Source: an uncultured Saprospiraceae bacterium
Lineage (GTDB): Bacteria; Bacteroidota; Bacteroidia; Chitinophagales; Saprospiraceae
Reading direction: 5' to 3'
Assembly: GCA_937942435.1 (NCBI GenBank)
Contig: CALDEM010000012.1
Span: 19,766-83,765 of the forward strand
Length of the DNA: 64,000 nt
In this document: piece by piece, positions 18,723 to 28,138 of the stretch
How positions within the stretch are numbered: the first letter of the stretch is position 1
Layout of the letters: each line of letters opens with the position of its first letter
The notes under the pieces: generated by a model
Told to the model about the DNA's origin: nothing
The model's input: only the letters and a program-made list of their open reading frames with translations
Database searches by the model: none
Program-made: the position numbers and the translations under genes

Positions 18723-18901
18723 TATCTCTGATTGCATTAAACAGTGCTTAGTGGAGTACAAATATTGAGCCATATCACGCGCTCCTCCACCATGCAAGCC
18801 AACACAATGTGTTGATAATGAATGATTAATATCAGTTCTAAGGACTTCATAAGCCCGAATGCAATACCTATATTAGCAGACAAACATTTAATTAATTGAT
18901 C

Positions 18902-19843
18902 ATGACGAAGAGACTATACTTAAGGATAATATGGATAGCAGGTTTGTTCCTTCTGTTCGGTCCTTTGGACGCCCAAGACACCAACGAGATAGAAGGTCGT
19001 TGGGACTTGACAGTTGAAAAAGATGGCAAGTCACTTCCATCTTGGTTAGAGATCAAGCACTCAGGTAGAGGCACCCTTGTTGGCCGATTTGTCTATGCTA
19101 TGGGAAGTGCACGGCCGATCAGTGTGATTAAGGTAGACGATAAAGGCAACTTTAGATTTTCGATACCTCCACAGTGGGAAGGTGGCTCAGAGGATATGAT
19201 ATTCACAGGTAGATTAGATGAAGAGCAACTTACGGGTTCGATGATCTATACCGATGGGTCAGTTAGCTCTTGGACAGGTAAAAAAGCACCTAAGCTTTCG
19301 TATAATAGCAATCCAAAATGGGGTACACCTATAGATGTATTCAACGGAAAAGACCTCACCGGTTGGTATGCAACTGGAGAAAATCAATGGTTCGTAAAAG
19401 ACGGTATACTCACCAGTCCAAAGCCAGGTGCCAATCTTGTAACCAATCAAAAGTTCACTGACTTTAAATTAGAAGCAGAGTTCCGATATCCAGAAAATGG
19501 GAACAGCGGCATATATCTGAGAGGACGTCATGAAGTACAGATCGAGGATGGAAAAGGCAGAGAGCCTTCTGATATACATTTTGGAGCGATCTACGGTTTC
19601 TTAACACCCAACGAGATGGCTGCTGGAGATGCGGGTACTTGGCAGCGATATGAGATCACATTGATTGGACAGCGCGTCACTATAGTCGCTAATGGTAAAT
19701 CAATCATCACCGATCAGGCGATACCGGGCATCACAGGTGGTGCCTTAGATAGTGATGAAGGTGCTCCAGGATCGATGTTTATACAAGGTGATCATGGGCC
19801 CGTTGAGTTTAGGAAGTTTGTGGTTACGCCTGTTTTGGATTAA
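18902..19843 (+). CDS. DUF1080 (3-keto-disaccharide hydrolase family) secreted protein
   Basis: A 313-residue secreted protein with a signal peptide ending near FGPLDAQ. An N-terminal beta-rich part (about 25-130) precedes the DUF1080 domain (about 138-310), which starts GTPIDVFNGKDLTGWY. It contains the family signatures GNSGIYLRGRHEVQIED and TWQRYEITLIGQRVTIVANG. DUF1080 is a concanavalin-like fold, and some members cleave 3-keto-glycosides. The ATG at 18902 was chosen over a TTG two codons upstream. A DUF1501 and PSD1-cytochrome pair lies 560 bases away on the other strand, gene types that often accompany DUF1080. Confidence 0.87.
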   Translation: MTKRLYLRIIWIAGLFLLFGPLDAQDTNEIEGRWDLTVEKDGKSLPSWLEIKHSGRGTLVGRFVYAMGSARPISVIKVDDKGNFRFSIPPQWEGGSEDMIFTGRLDEEQLTGSMIYTDGSVSSWTGKKAPKLSYNSNPKWGTPIDVFNGKDLTGWYATGENQWFVKDGILTSPKPGANLVTNQKFTDFKLEAEFRYPENGNSGIYLRGRHEVQIEDGKGREPSDIHFGAIYGFLTPNEMAAGDAGTWQRYEITLIGQRVTIVANGKSIITDQAIPGITGGALDSDEGAPGSMFIQGDHGPVEFRKFVVTPVLD

Positions 19844-19955
19844 TAAATTAACGATTCTTGAATTCCCATATCGTTGCAAACGGTCTGGAATCTCACGCAG
19901 ACATTGATTGTCAGGCTGGCATAACTGCGTTATGTTGAAGACATCTTGCTGGGAT

Positions 19956-20142
19956 ATGAATATAATGAAAATGAGATTCTCTAAAATAATAATACTGAAT
20001 GTGATATCAGCGATTATTTTTTATGATGTGTCGAGAAACCAAAGATGATAATTCAAATCAAGAGACTGCGAGAAAGGCGGTTATTACAGCTCTTGATAAC
20101 ATATTTAGAAAAATCGATTGTGTCTCTTGCAATGCTGAGTGA
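19956..20142 (+). pseudogene. Possible frameshifted small lipoprotein gene
   Basis: In the otherwise empty stretch 19844-20404, a frame from ATG 19956 reads like a lipoprotein signal (MKMRFSKIIILNVISAIIF). It then loses sense at a run of six T residues (20017-20022). Shifting frame there gives MMCRETKDDNSNQETARKAV and onwards to TGA at 20140-20142, ending DCVSCNAE. Removing one T would join the two into a protein of about 60 residues with a lipobox-like FMMC. It may be a real frameshift, a sequencing error in a homopolymer, or chance. The product is not recognised. The rest of the gap holds nothing I can name. Confidence 0.3.
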
Positions 20143-20404
20143 CTAATATAAATTATTAACAATCTTATTGTCCATAGTAACGCTATTCATTGCCTGTGCT
20201 TACGAATCCATATTTTATTATTCTGCTTGCGACTGAGATTTAAATTAGAATATTACAATGGCAACCTACGCTTAGCGTTCAAGTTGTATAACCTCGCGTC
20301 GTTATTAAGCATAATGAAACAATACCTCGGCGATGTTATAGACATTTCGCAGCGCTTTTTGATTTGTTTTAATTGAGATAAAGTCTCCCGGCATTTTATC
20401 GACA

Positions 20405-21898
20405 TTAAACTATAATTTCCTTAATAACCCGCCCCTCTACATCAGTCAACCTAAAAGGCCTCCCTTGATATTGATAAGTAAATCGCTCATGATCAAACCC
20501 TAACTGATTTAGAATCGTAGCCTGTAGATCAAATGGTGTCACCTTCCCGCTGATGGTAGAATATCCTATCTCGTCGGTCTCTCCGTGGGTATGACCTTTT
20601 TTGATACCACCACCAGCCATCCAGATGGTGAATGCTTCTACGTGGTGATCACGTCCTTTAAAGGCATTGTCTGTTCCTTCTCTATTTTCTGCCATAGGCG
20701 TGCGGCCAAACTCGCCGCCCCACACGACTAAAGTCTCATCAAGGAGGCCTCTTTGTTTTAAGTCTTTAATTAGGGCCGTCACCGGCTTATCGATCTCAGT
20801 ACATTTATTTTTAAATCCTATGTCTAGTGCAGTCGAAGCGTCGACGCCATGTGCATCCCAACCCCAATCATAAAGCTGAACGAAGCGTACGCCGTTCTCA
20901 ACTAACTTGCGAGCAAGTAAAGCGTTGTTTGCAAAAGACTCTTTACCAGGGTCTGTGCCGTAGAGGTCATGGATGTATGCTGGTTCCTTGCTGATGTCCA
21001 TTACTTCTGGAACGGAGATTTGCATTTTGTAGGCCAACTCATATTGAGCAATGCGACTCAGTGTTTCAGGATCTCCGTATTCTTGATATTCTTGTTCGTT
21101 GATTTTGTTGATGGCGTCTATGCTTAGTTTTTTGATGTCTCGACTGACACCTTTTGGATCTTGGAGATAGAGGATAGGATCACCTTTGGAGCGACATTGG
21201 ACACCTTGATAGACAGATGGTAAGAATCCGCTGCCCCATATACTTTTACCTGCGCTGGGGTTGCTACCTCCAGAAACTAAAACAACAAATGAAGGTAGGT
21301 TATCATTCATAGATCCCAGTCCATACGTCACCCACGAACCCATACTCGGCCGCCCTAGTCTTGCGCCACCTGTCTGCATGAGTAGTTGTGCTGGCGCATG
21401 ATTGAACTGATCGGTAGTCACTCCTTTGAGCAGTGTGATATCGTCTACGATCTCTCTGTGGTGAGGGATAAAATCACTGAGCCAAGTCTGACTCTCGCCA
21501 TACTTTGCAAATGTGGCTTGTGGTCCAAGCATTTTAGGTACACCCCTGATAAAGGCAAACTTTTTACCTTCTAATAAAGAAGGTGGACAGTCTTGCCCAT
21601 CCAGTTTTGCGAGTTCTGGTTTGTAATCAAATAATTCTAATTGCGATGGAGCGCCTGCCATATGCAGATAGATGACTGACTTTGCTTTTGGAGCGAAGTG
21701 ACTTACATTTTGTAGTACATGATTAGCTATCTCTTTTTTAGAAACAGATGACTCGCCTAATCCACAACTACCCAACATAGAGTTCATCGCTAAACCGCCG
21801 AGGCCAAGTGTACAGTTTTTAAGAAACTGTCGTCGTGTATCCTTTCCAAGTGTGGCGTGGATAGCTTCGAGTTTTATGCGATCAGTATTCTTAGACAT
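20405..21898 (-). CDS. DUF1501 domain-containing protein (sulfatase-like fold), Tat-type signal
   Basis: A 497-residue protein beginning with a twin-arginine-like signal (TRRQFLKNCTLGLGGLAMNS, about 21-40) and then the DUF1501 domain. Features include SVIYLHMAGAPSQLELFDYK, the WGWDAHG segment and VVWGGEFGRTPMAE, the alkaline-phosphatase-superfamily-like metal region. Function is unproven; members are always found beside PSD1/DUF1553 cytochrome proteins, as here (11-base gap, the cytochrome gene upstream on the same strand). The Tat-type signal suggests that the protein folds, and perhaps takes up a cofactor, before export. Confidence 0.92.
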   Translation of the reverse strand: MSKNTDRIKLEAIHATLGKDTRRQFLKNCTLGLGGLAMNSMLGSCGLGESSVSKKEIANHVLQNVSHFAPKAKSVIYLHMAGAPSQLELFDYKPELAKLDGQDCPPSLLEGKKFAFIRGVPKMLGPQATFAKYGESQTWLSDFIPHHREIVDDITLLKGVTTDQFNHAPAQLLMQTGGARLGRPSMGSWVTYGLGSMNDNLPSFVVLVSGGSNPSAGKSIWGSGFLPSVYQGVQCRSKGDPILYLQDPKGVSRDIKKLSIDAINKINEQEYQEYGDPETLSRIAQYELAYKMQISVPEVMDISKEPAYIHDLYGTDPGKESFANNALLARKLVENGVRFVQLYDWGWDAHGVDASTALDIGFKNKCTEIDKPVTALIKDLKQRGLLDETLVVWGGEFGRTPMAENREGTDNAFKGRDHHVEAFTIWMAGGGIKKGHTHGETDEIGYSTISGKVTPFDLQATILNQLGFDHERFTYQYQGRPFRLTDVEGRVIKEIIV

Positions 21899-21909
21899 AG
21901 TTTACGAAG

Positions 21910-24624
21910 TTATGTTTTTGTAATGACCTCATCTAGGTTGAAAATAGCATTGCAGACGATAACCATGGCTGCAAAGGCTGTAGGTTCCTCTGTTGTAACG
22001 TCCCTTGTCATTTCTTGAGCTAATTTATAATCTTGTTTATAAGAATGGAGAGATTGCTCATATAGCGCTTGCAGTACTTCGAGCTTGTTGTCAGGTATGT
22101 TATTGTAAGTCGCTAATTGATATGCCTTTTTAATCATCCCTGCGGGATCATTATCCCATACACGTTGTGTTAGCTTTTTAGAAAGCTCCATGTAGACTGG
22201 ATCATTCATAGCATTGAGCGCTTGTAGCGGAGTATTGGTCCTGATCCGACGAGAGCTACATGACTCTCTGCCCACTCCATCAAATGTCATCAAAGCAGGG
22301 TAGGGACTTGTTCTTTTCCAAAAGGTATAGACAGCTCTGCGGTATTGATCATCTCCTTTGCTTTGTTGCCACTTGTTGCCATCATAAGGCGCTGACCAGA
22401 TGCCATCAGGTTGAAAGGGCATCACCGGTTCTCCATACATCTTTGGATTCATAGCTCCACTGACAGCTAATGCTTGGTCTCTGATTTGCTCTCCGCTTAA
22501 TCTGACTCTATTCATGCGAGATAGAAAGGTGTTGTTGGGATCTTGGGTAAGATGATCATGAGTTGTATAAGATGACTGTTTGTATGTGTCACTCGTTATG
22601 ATTTCTGTGATCAAACTTTTAAGGCTCCACTTATATTCATGGATCAGTTGCCATGATAGATAATCAAGAAGTTCTTGATTGCTTGGGTTGCTTCCTTGCG
22701 TGCCCATGTCTTCTAATGTTTCAACCAGGCCTACGCCAAATATTTGCTCCCAAACTCTATTTACAATAGTGCGACTGGTCAGGGGGTTGTCTGGGTCTGT
22801 CATCCATCGTGCGAGCCCTAATCTATCATTAGAAGCGTCTTCTGGGAAATCATTAAGTATGCCCGGCGTACCTGGATCTACCTTATGACCTGGAGCTAAC
22901 CAACTTCCTTTTTCAAATAAATGGGTAGTCCTTTTTAGACTATTGGGGTTCTCAACCATAATCGGTGTGCCGGGCACATCGACTTGGAGCAAGTCCCAGA
23001 ACTGCTTTTTGTAATCAGCAGCGACCACATCACCCTCTGGAAACTTCTGCGTGAAATAAAACCAATCAAAGGTGATTCCATTTTGATCGGGGTCTTCTAA
23101 ACTGTCGTTCTCATAAGTGAAGTAAATGTCATGAATGCCCGAGGCCGCTGTAATGTCTATAGTTGATTCAGTCCAACCACTAACATCAGGTTTCTTTATG
23201 TCAAAACTTCCGATCACCTTGCCATCGATATGATCAAGATGCAGATTTAAAGTTCCTTTATCTACTCTCACTTGATATCTAAAGATCAATTGATCTCTAT
23301 CAGTGAGGTCGACGTTTATTAATCTTGCGGAAGCATGGTTTCTCATAGAGAGCCACTTTGTGTCGCTCAGTTCTGCATTTACAAATTTGTCTGTAGTTAG
23401 AGAGTTTTGTGCAGGAACAGTTGTCTTTAAAAAAGTCGCTATCTCATCTGCGTGTTCTTGCGTTGTTGTTGTTGATAACCAAGATCGAAGATTGTTTACT
23501 GTTTCTAATTGTGTAGAGTCTAAATGTCTCAACACAGGATAGTCTGCATAAGAATCTTCATCTCTTGTATTATTAAAGATGGCAAAGCTTTTATAATATT
23601 CCTCATGAGTAAATGGATCATAGGGGTGACTATGACATTGGACACAAGCAAAGGTGGTGCCCATGAGGGTCTCCCATGTAGTATTGACTCGATCGATTAT
23701 AGCAGCGTTTCTAAATTCTTCATTTTCAGTGCCTCCTTCATCATTGGTCATGGTGTTGCGATGAAAAGCAGTAGCGAGGTATTGATCATCAGTTGGATTT
23801 TCTAAAAGGTCACCTGCTAACTGTTCTGTTATGAACTGATCATAACTCTTGTCTTCATTAAAAGCTTTGATGACCCAATCTCTATATCTCCATATGTTGC
23901 GATTGTCGTCTCGTTCATATCCTTTGGTGTCTGCATATCGCGCTAGGTCAAGCCACATCGATGTCCACTTCTCTCCATAGTGTTTGGATGAGAGCAGTGT
24001 TTTAACTAACCTATCATAATTCTCCATAGATGGATCTTTTAAGAAAAATTCTACTTCGATATAGTCAATAGGATAACCAATTAGATCCATGCTTAATCTT
24101 CTTGCAAGAGTGGCAGCATCTGCGACATCAGAAGGACGCAAGGTGTACTCATCTAATTTTGAAAAGATAAAAGCATCAATATTTCCATTGCCCCAATTAG
24201 AATTTTCAAACTGCGGAATGATGGGTTCTGTCAATGATTGATATGCCCAATGCTCTCCCCATTCGGCTCCTTGATTGACCCACTTCGTGAGGATGTCTAT
24301 CTCTTGGTCTGATAGCTTATGTTCTTTGTATGGCATTCGTTCTTCCTCATCTTCTAAAGTTAGGCGGCGGATCATCTCGCTGTTTTTAGCACTGTGTGGT
24401 ACGATACCAGTATTTCCGGAAGGGAGACTAGCTAATGCTTCTTCTTCAAATAACAATGAGAATCCACCTTGCTTTCTAACACCACCATGGCAAGCCAAGC
24501 ACTTTGCATTAAGTATGGGCTTGACTTGACTACTATAATCGATGCGCTCCTCCTGAGAGCAGGAGTAGATAGTCCCCATCACCAAGAGTGATAGACTGAT
24601 GTAGCAGATAGATTTTAATGTCAT
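21910..24624 (-). CDS. PSD1 and planctomycete cytochrome C domain lipoprotein (DUF1549/DUF1553)
   Basis: A 904-residue protein. A lipoprotein signal (lipobox near YSC, Cys22) precedes a cytochrome C domain with heme site CLACH (42-46). DUF1549 follows (about 130-350, including FACVQCHSHPYDPFTHEEY with a second CxxCH), then a beta-rich insertion and DUF1553 (about 610-870, including DNPLTSRTIVNRVWEQIFGV). This is the standard architecture known from Planctomycetes and many Bacteroidota. The biochemical role is not known; redox chemistry during polysaccharide or glycoside breakdown is a common guess. It is the first gene of the pair with the DUF1501 gene. Confidence 0.93.
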   Translation of the reverse strand: MTLKSICYISLSLLVMGTIYSCSQEERIDYSSQVKPILNAKCLACHGGVRKQGGFSLLFEEEALASLPSGNTGIVPHSAKNSEMIRRLTLEDEEERMPYKEHKLSDQEIDILTKWVNQGAEWGEHWAYQSLTEPIIPQFENSNWGNGNIDAFIFSKLDEYTLRPSDVADAATLARRLSMDLIGYPIDYIEVEFFLKDPSMENYDRLVKTLLSSKHYGEKWTSMWLDLARYADTKGYERDDNRNIWRYRDWVIKAFNEDKSYDQFITEQLAGDLLENPTDDQYLATAFHRNTMTNDEGGTENEEFRNAAIIDRVNTTWETLMGTTFACVQCHSHPYDPFTHEEYYKSFAIFNNTRDEDSYADYPVLRHLDSTQLETVNNLRSWLSTTTTQEHADEIATFLKTTVPAQNSLTTDKFVNAELSDTKWLSMRNHASARLINVDLTDRDQLIFRYQVRVDKGTLNLHLDHIDGKVIGSFDIKKPDVSGWTESTIDITAASGIHDIYFTYENDSLEDPDQNGITFDWFYFTQKFPEGDVVAADYKKQFWDLLQVDVPGTPIMVENPNSLKRTTHLFEKGSWLAPGHKVDPGTPGILNDFPEDASNDRLGLARWMTDPDNPLTSRTIVNRVWEQIFGVGLVETLEDMGTQGSNPSNQELLDYLSWQLIHEYKWSLKSLITEIITSDTYKQSSYTTHDHLTQDPNNTFLSRMNRVRLSGEQIRDQALAVSGAMNPKMYGEPVMPFQPDGIWSAPYDGNKWQQSKGDDQYRRAVYTFWKRTSPYPALMTFDGVGRESCSSRRIRTNTPLQALNAMNDPVYMELSKKLTQRVWDNDPAGMIKKAYQLATYNNIPDNKLEVLQALYEQSLHSYKQDYKLAQEMTRDVTTEEPTAFAAMVIVCNAIFNLDEVITKT

Positions 24625-24739
24625 GATCCTGTTGTAGGGTCATAGACAAGATATCAAATAATGATCGAAAAATTGAACAGCCAATAGCAGATGATTCTAT
24701 AAGAGATTCATTTGCGTCTTTATCAATGTCAGATTATAC

Positions 24740-26017
24740 TTAGAATGTTTTAATCACCCGTTCGATGATATCGCAACATTCATGGATCTGCTCTTCTGTA
24801 ATCACTAATGGAGGAGCAAATCTGATGATATTGCCATGTGTAGGTTTGGCCAGTAGTCCTTCTTTTGCCATCGCAACACATATATCCCAAGCTGTGCTAC
24901 TATCAGGACTATCATTGATAAGGATAGCGTTGAGTAAGCCTCGACCTCTGACCTTAGAGACGATGTTATATTTGTCTACGAGGGCTTGCATCCTATCTCT
25001 AAAGAGCTGGCCCATGACTCGTGCGTTTTGCGCTAAGCGCTCATCTTGAAGTACTTCGAGTGCTGTTATAGCGATAGAGCAAGCCATTGGATTGCCTCCG
25101 TAAGTGCTACCATGTTGGCCTGGTTTGATTACTTCCATCACGGTGTCATCTGCAAGTACTGCAGATACAGGATATGCACCACCTGAGAGTGCTTTGCCTA
25201 GAATCAATATATCTGGTGTAACGTAGGTCCCTTGTTGTTCGCACTTATGGTCGCATGTACAATCTCCACAAATGGCCAGCAAACTTCCTGTCCGAGCGAG
25301 TCCCGTTTGGATCTCATCGGCTATAAAAAGCACATTGTGTTGTTTACAAAGTGCAGCACAACGAGAGATAAAATCATGGTCCGGCACAAAAACGCCTGCT
25401 TCACCTTGTATCGGCTCAACTAAAAAACCAGCGACATCGCTACCGTGTTCTTTGAGTGCTGCTTCAAGTGCATCCACATCATTGTAAGGGATGGATATAA
25501 AGCCAGGGGTATAGGGCCCAAAGTTGCCCTTGGCATCTGGGTCACTTGAGAATGATATGATCGTAACCGTTCGGCCATGAAAATTTTGACCACAGACGAT
25601 AATCTTTGCCTCTCCATTAGCGATACCTTTCTTCTCATACCCCCACTTGCGGCATATCTTAATGGCTGTCTCCACCCCTTCGGCGCCACTATTCATGGGA
25701 AGCACCTTATCAAATCCAAAATACTCAGTCACATACTTCTCATAGACGCCTAGCTTATCACTATGAAACGCCCTTGAAGTCAAGGCAAGTGTCTCTGCTT
25801 GATCTTTAACTGTCTGAACGATGCGCGGGTGGCAATGACCTTGGTTGACTGCAGAGTAAGCTGATAGAAAATCATAGTACTGCTTACCTTCTACATCCCA
25901 TACATGCACTCCCTTTCCTCGACTGAGTACGACTGGAAGTGGGTGATAGTTATGAGCTCCATACTTGTCTTCATATGCGATCAATTGTTCGGACGAGAGG
26001 TGTTTTACTTCTGACAT
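24740..26017 (-). CDS. rocD: Ornithine aminotransferase
   Basis: A PLP-dependent class III aminotransferase that converts ornithine and 2-oxoglutarate to glutamate semialdehyde and glutamate. The OAT-type opening AHNYHPLPVVLSRGKGVHVW, the cofactor-site FIADEIQTGLARTG and the PLP lysine in LILGKALSGGAYP (Lys275) are present. Length is 425 residues, about 20 more than typical. The extra length includes a cysteine-rich insertion between the two active-site segments (Cys250, 253, 255, 259) that looks able to bind a metal. It stands alone, divergent from pfkA. Arginine deiminase is nearby but in a different transcription unit. Confidence 0.92.
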   Translation of the reverse strand: MSEVKHLSSEQLIAYEDKYGAHNYHPLPVVLSRGKGVHVWDVEGKQYYDFLSAYSAVNQGHCHPRIVQTVKDQAETLALTSRAFHSDKLGVYEKYVTEYFGFDKVLPMNSGAEGVETAIKICRKWGYEKKGIANGEAKIIVCGQNFHGRTVTIISFSSDPDAKGNFGPYTPGFISIPYNDVDALEAALKEHGSDVAGFLVEPIQGEAGVFVPDHDFISRCAALCKQHNVLFIADEIQTGLARTGSLLAICGDCTCDHKCEQQGTYVTPDILILGKALSGGAYPVSAVLADDTVMEVIKPGQHGSTYGGNPMACSIAITALEVLQDERLAQNARVMGQLFRDRMQALVDKYNIVSKVRGRGLLNAILINDSPDSSTAWDICVAMAKEGLLAKPTHGNIIRFAPPLVITEEQIHECCDIIERVIKTF

Positions 26018-26085
26018 ATCAAGCTATTCTTATAAATTCAAATGTACATAAATTCGGTTGATAGGTTTGAGCTTATCAATATGCT

Positions 26086-26093
26086 TATATTGG
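26086..26093 (+). promoter_or_regulatory. -7-like promoter box TATATTGG ahead of pfkA
   Basis: TATATTGG is one base off TAnnTTTG and ends four bases before the pfkA ATG at 26098; a TTTG lies 16 bases upstream of it (26066-26069) in the -33 position. Use of this box would make the mRNA leaderless or nearly so. Confidence 0.4.
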
Positions 26094-26097
26094 CTCG

Positions 26098-27189
26098 ATG
26101 AAGAAGATATTAGTTGCATGTGGTGGAGGTGATTGTCCTGGGCTCAATGCTGTGATAAGAGGTATATCAAGAGCTGCAAAGCATTATGGAGATATAGAAG
26201 TCTGGGGAAGCATGGAGGCTTTTAACGGTATACTCTGTGAGCCTGCAGATGTGGTCCGACTCAACAAAAAAAGAACGGCCGGTATACACGTCAAAGGTGG
26301 TACAATCATAAGAACGACTAACAAAGGCAATCCATTAGATTATCCAATCTTACAATCAGACGGAACCTATATCACAAAGGATAGAAGTGGGGAACTGATT
26401 AAAAAAATTAGAAATAATGGATTTGATGCTGTTATCAATATCGGGGGTGATGGCAGTCAGAAGATCAGTCTAGAACTTTATAAAAAGGGATTGAATATCA
26501 TTGGTGTACCTAAGACGATTGACAACGATCTATCGGCTACAGATAGGACATTTGGATTTGCGACTGCGGTACAGATCGCAACAGACTGCTTTGACAAGTT
26601 AGTGACTACGGCAGAAAGTCATCATCGCGTCATCATCATGGAAGTCATGGGGCGTGATGCCGGTTGGATCGCTTTGCATACTGCCATCGCTGGTGGAGCA
26701 GAGATCTGCTTGATACCTGAGATCCCATATGATATAAAGAAGGTAGTCAAGAAGATCAATAAGAGATATACGAAGGGTCGGGGATTTGCCAATATTGTCA
26801 TCTCAGAAGGGGCTAAAGCAAAGAATGGAACCATCACAGGCACAGCTGCAAAGGACGGTGACGCTCATGTCAAATTAGGTGGTGTTGCCAATGTCCTCAG
26901 ACAACAATTAGAAACCAATGGTTGCAAAGGTCAAGTGCGATCTACCATCTTGGGCCACATCCAAAGAGGAGGTACGCCAAGTGCCTATGATCGCATACTT
27001 GCAACATCTATGGGTGTCAAAGCTCTAGAAATGGTAGTGGGAAAACAATATGGAAAGATGGTCTCATTTAAAAATAATAAGATCACATCTGTTTCTTTAA
27101 AAAGTGCAGTAAGTGAATACAACTTTGTAGATAAGAAAAACTATCTCGTAGATGTCGCTCGGAAGATGGGCATCAGTTTTGGTGATTGA
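26098..27189 (+). CDS. pfkA: 6-phosphofructokinase
   Basis: Phosphorylates fructose 6-phosphate in glycolysis. The GGGDCPGLNAVIRG opening, GGDGS (116-120), VPKTIDNDL (137-145) and the later GHIQRGGTPSAYDR are diagnostic. The Gly after GGD favours ATP as donor, because pyrophosphate-dependent enzymes have Asp there. The Lys in PKTIDND is the residue usual in the pyrophosphate group. This mixed signature is known in one ATP-using clade of PFKs, so the donor should be regarded as probably ATP. The 363 residues are normal for that clade, slightly longer than E. coli PfkA. It is convergent with the YihY gene, ending one base from it. Confidence 0.92.
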   Translation: MKKILVACGGGDCPGLNAVIRGISRAAKHYGDIEVWGSMEAFNGILCEPADVVRLNKKRTAGIHVKGGTIIRTTNKGNPLDYPILQSDGTYITKDRSGELIKKIRNNGFDAVINIGGDGSQKISLELYKKGLNIIGVPKTIDNDLSATDRTFGFATAVQIATDCFDKLVTTAESHHRVIIMEVMGRDAGWIALHTAIAGGAEICLIPEIPYDIKKVVKKINKRYTKGRGFANIVISEGAKAKNGTITGTAAKDGDAHVKLGGVANVLRQQLETNGCKGQVRSTILGHIQRGGTPSAYDRILATSMGVKALEMVVGKQYGKMVSFKNNKITSVSLKSAVSEYNFVDKKNYLVDVARKMGISFGD

Positions 27190-27190
27190 T

Positions 27191-28138
27191 CTAGTCTTCT
27201 AATATCTGAGCATCGCGATTGACGATGATACTCGCATTTAGTTCAAATCCTGCGAGGATGATAAATGCGTTGATCTGCAACCATAACAAGATGATGATGA
27301 GTGTTGCGATTGATCCATAGATCTCATTGTACTTTCCAAAGTTATTCAAGAAGTAGAAGAAGCCCATCGTGGCTAAAAATGAAAAAACAGTAGCTACGAT
27401 TGCTCCTGGATTGATGATCTTTAATGGTCTGTAAGTCGATGGCCCATACCTATAAATGATTGTAATAACCATATAAAACAGTATGAAGACTACCAGCCAC
27501 TTAGTAAATAATAACACAAACGTTTGCAAGAAGCCTATGCTGATTGTATTAGCGAGGTGAAGGATATACTGCTGGCCGATAACGATGAGGACAATGGCTA
27601 TGATTAATATAAGGGACAGTAGTACTGTTAAGTTGAGTGCCACTAATCTCTTCTTAAAATAACTGCGCGATCTAAAGCTTTCTGAATAAGACTTGTCAAA
27701 TCCATACATCAAGGTCAACATACCCGATGATGCAAAAAGCGCAGCGAAGAAAAACCCAACCCCTTGAATACCAAAGATGCCTTCAGGGTTAATGCCATTG
27801 ACCATATCAAGAAAGTACTTGATTGCATAATCAGGGATGACACCTTTGAGGTTGTTTTCAAAGTTGGCGATTTTATCATTTACCCAAGCGGTTATTCTAA
27901 TTACAGGAAGAACAAAAATTATAAATGGGAAGAGAGAAAGAAAAAAGCTAAAAGCCACAGAGTTGGCTCTAGTCATGATGTCATCCTTCTTGAGTTCTGC
28001 ATATATGAAGGTGGCTATATTGTAAAGAGGTACTTTGCTGAAGCCCGGTAGACTTATACTCCTGGACCATTTTTCTAATTGTTCCACACGTTGCGGCCCG
28101 ATTAGCCATTCTTTAAATTGTCGCCACTTCTTTTTCAA
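27191..28138 (-). CDS. YihY/BrkB family inner membrane protein
   Basis: A 315-residue membrane protein with the YihY pattern. The conserved N-terminal DIMTRANSVAFSFFLSLFPF is followed by six hydrophobic helices, with the SSGMLTLMYGFDKSYSES and YRYGPSTYRPLK segments. The family was once labelled ribonuclease BN in error; no activity is established. The start is a TTG at 28138 overlapping the TGA of the thioesterase gene (TTGA). No ATG lies close by, and translational coupling is likely. It is the third gene of the arginine deiminase-thioesterase-YihY unit. Confidence 0.88.
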   Translation of the reverse strand: MKKKWRQFKEWLIGPQRVEQLEKWSRSISLPGFSKVPLYNIATFIYAELKKDDIMTRANSVAFSFFLSLFPFIIFVLPVIRITAWVNDKIANFENNLKGVIPDYAIKYFLDMVNGINPEGIFGIQGVGFFFAALFASSGMLTLMYGFDKSYSESFRSRSYFKKRLVALNLTVLLSLILIIAIVLIVIGQQYILHLANTISIGFLQTFVLLFTKWLVVFILFYMVITIIYRYGPSTYRPLKIINPGAIVATVFSFLATMGFFYFLNNFGKYNEIYGSIATLIIILLWLQINAFIILAGFELNASIIVNRDAQILED

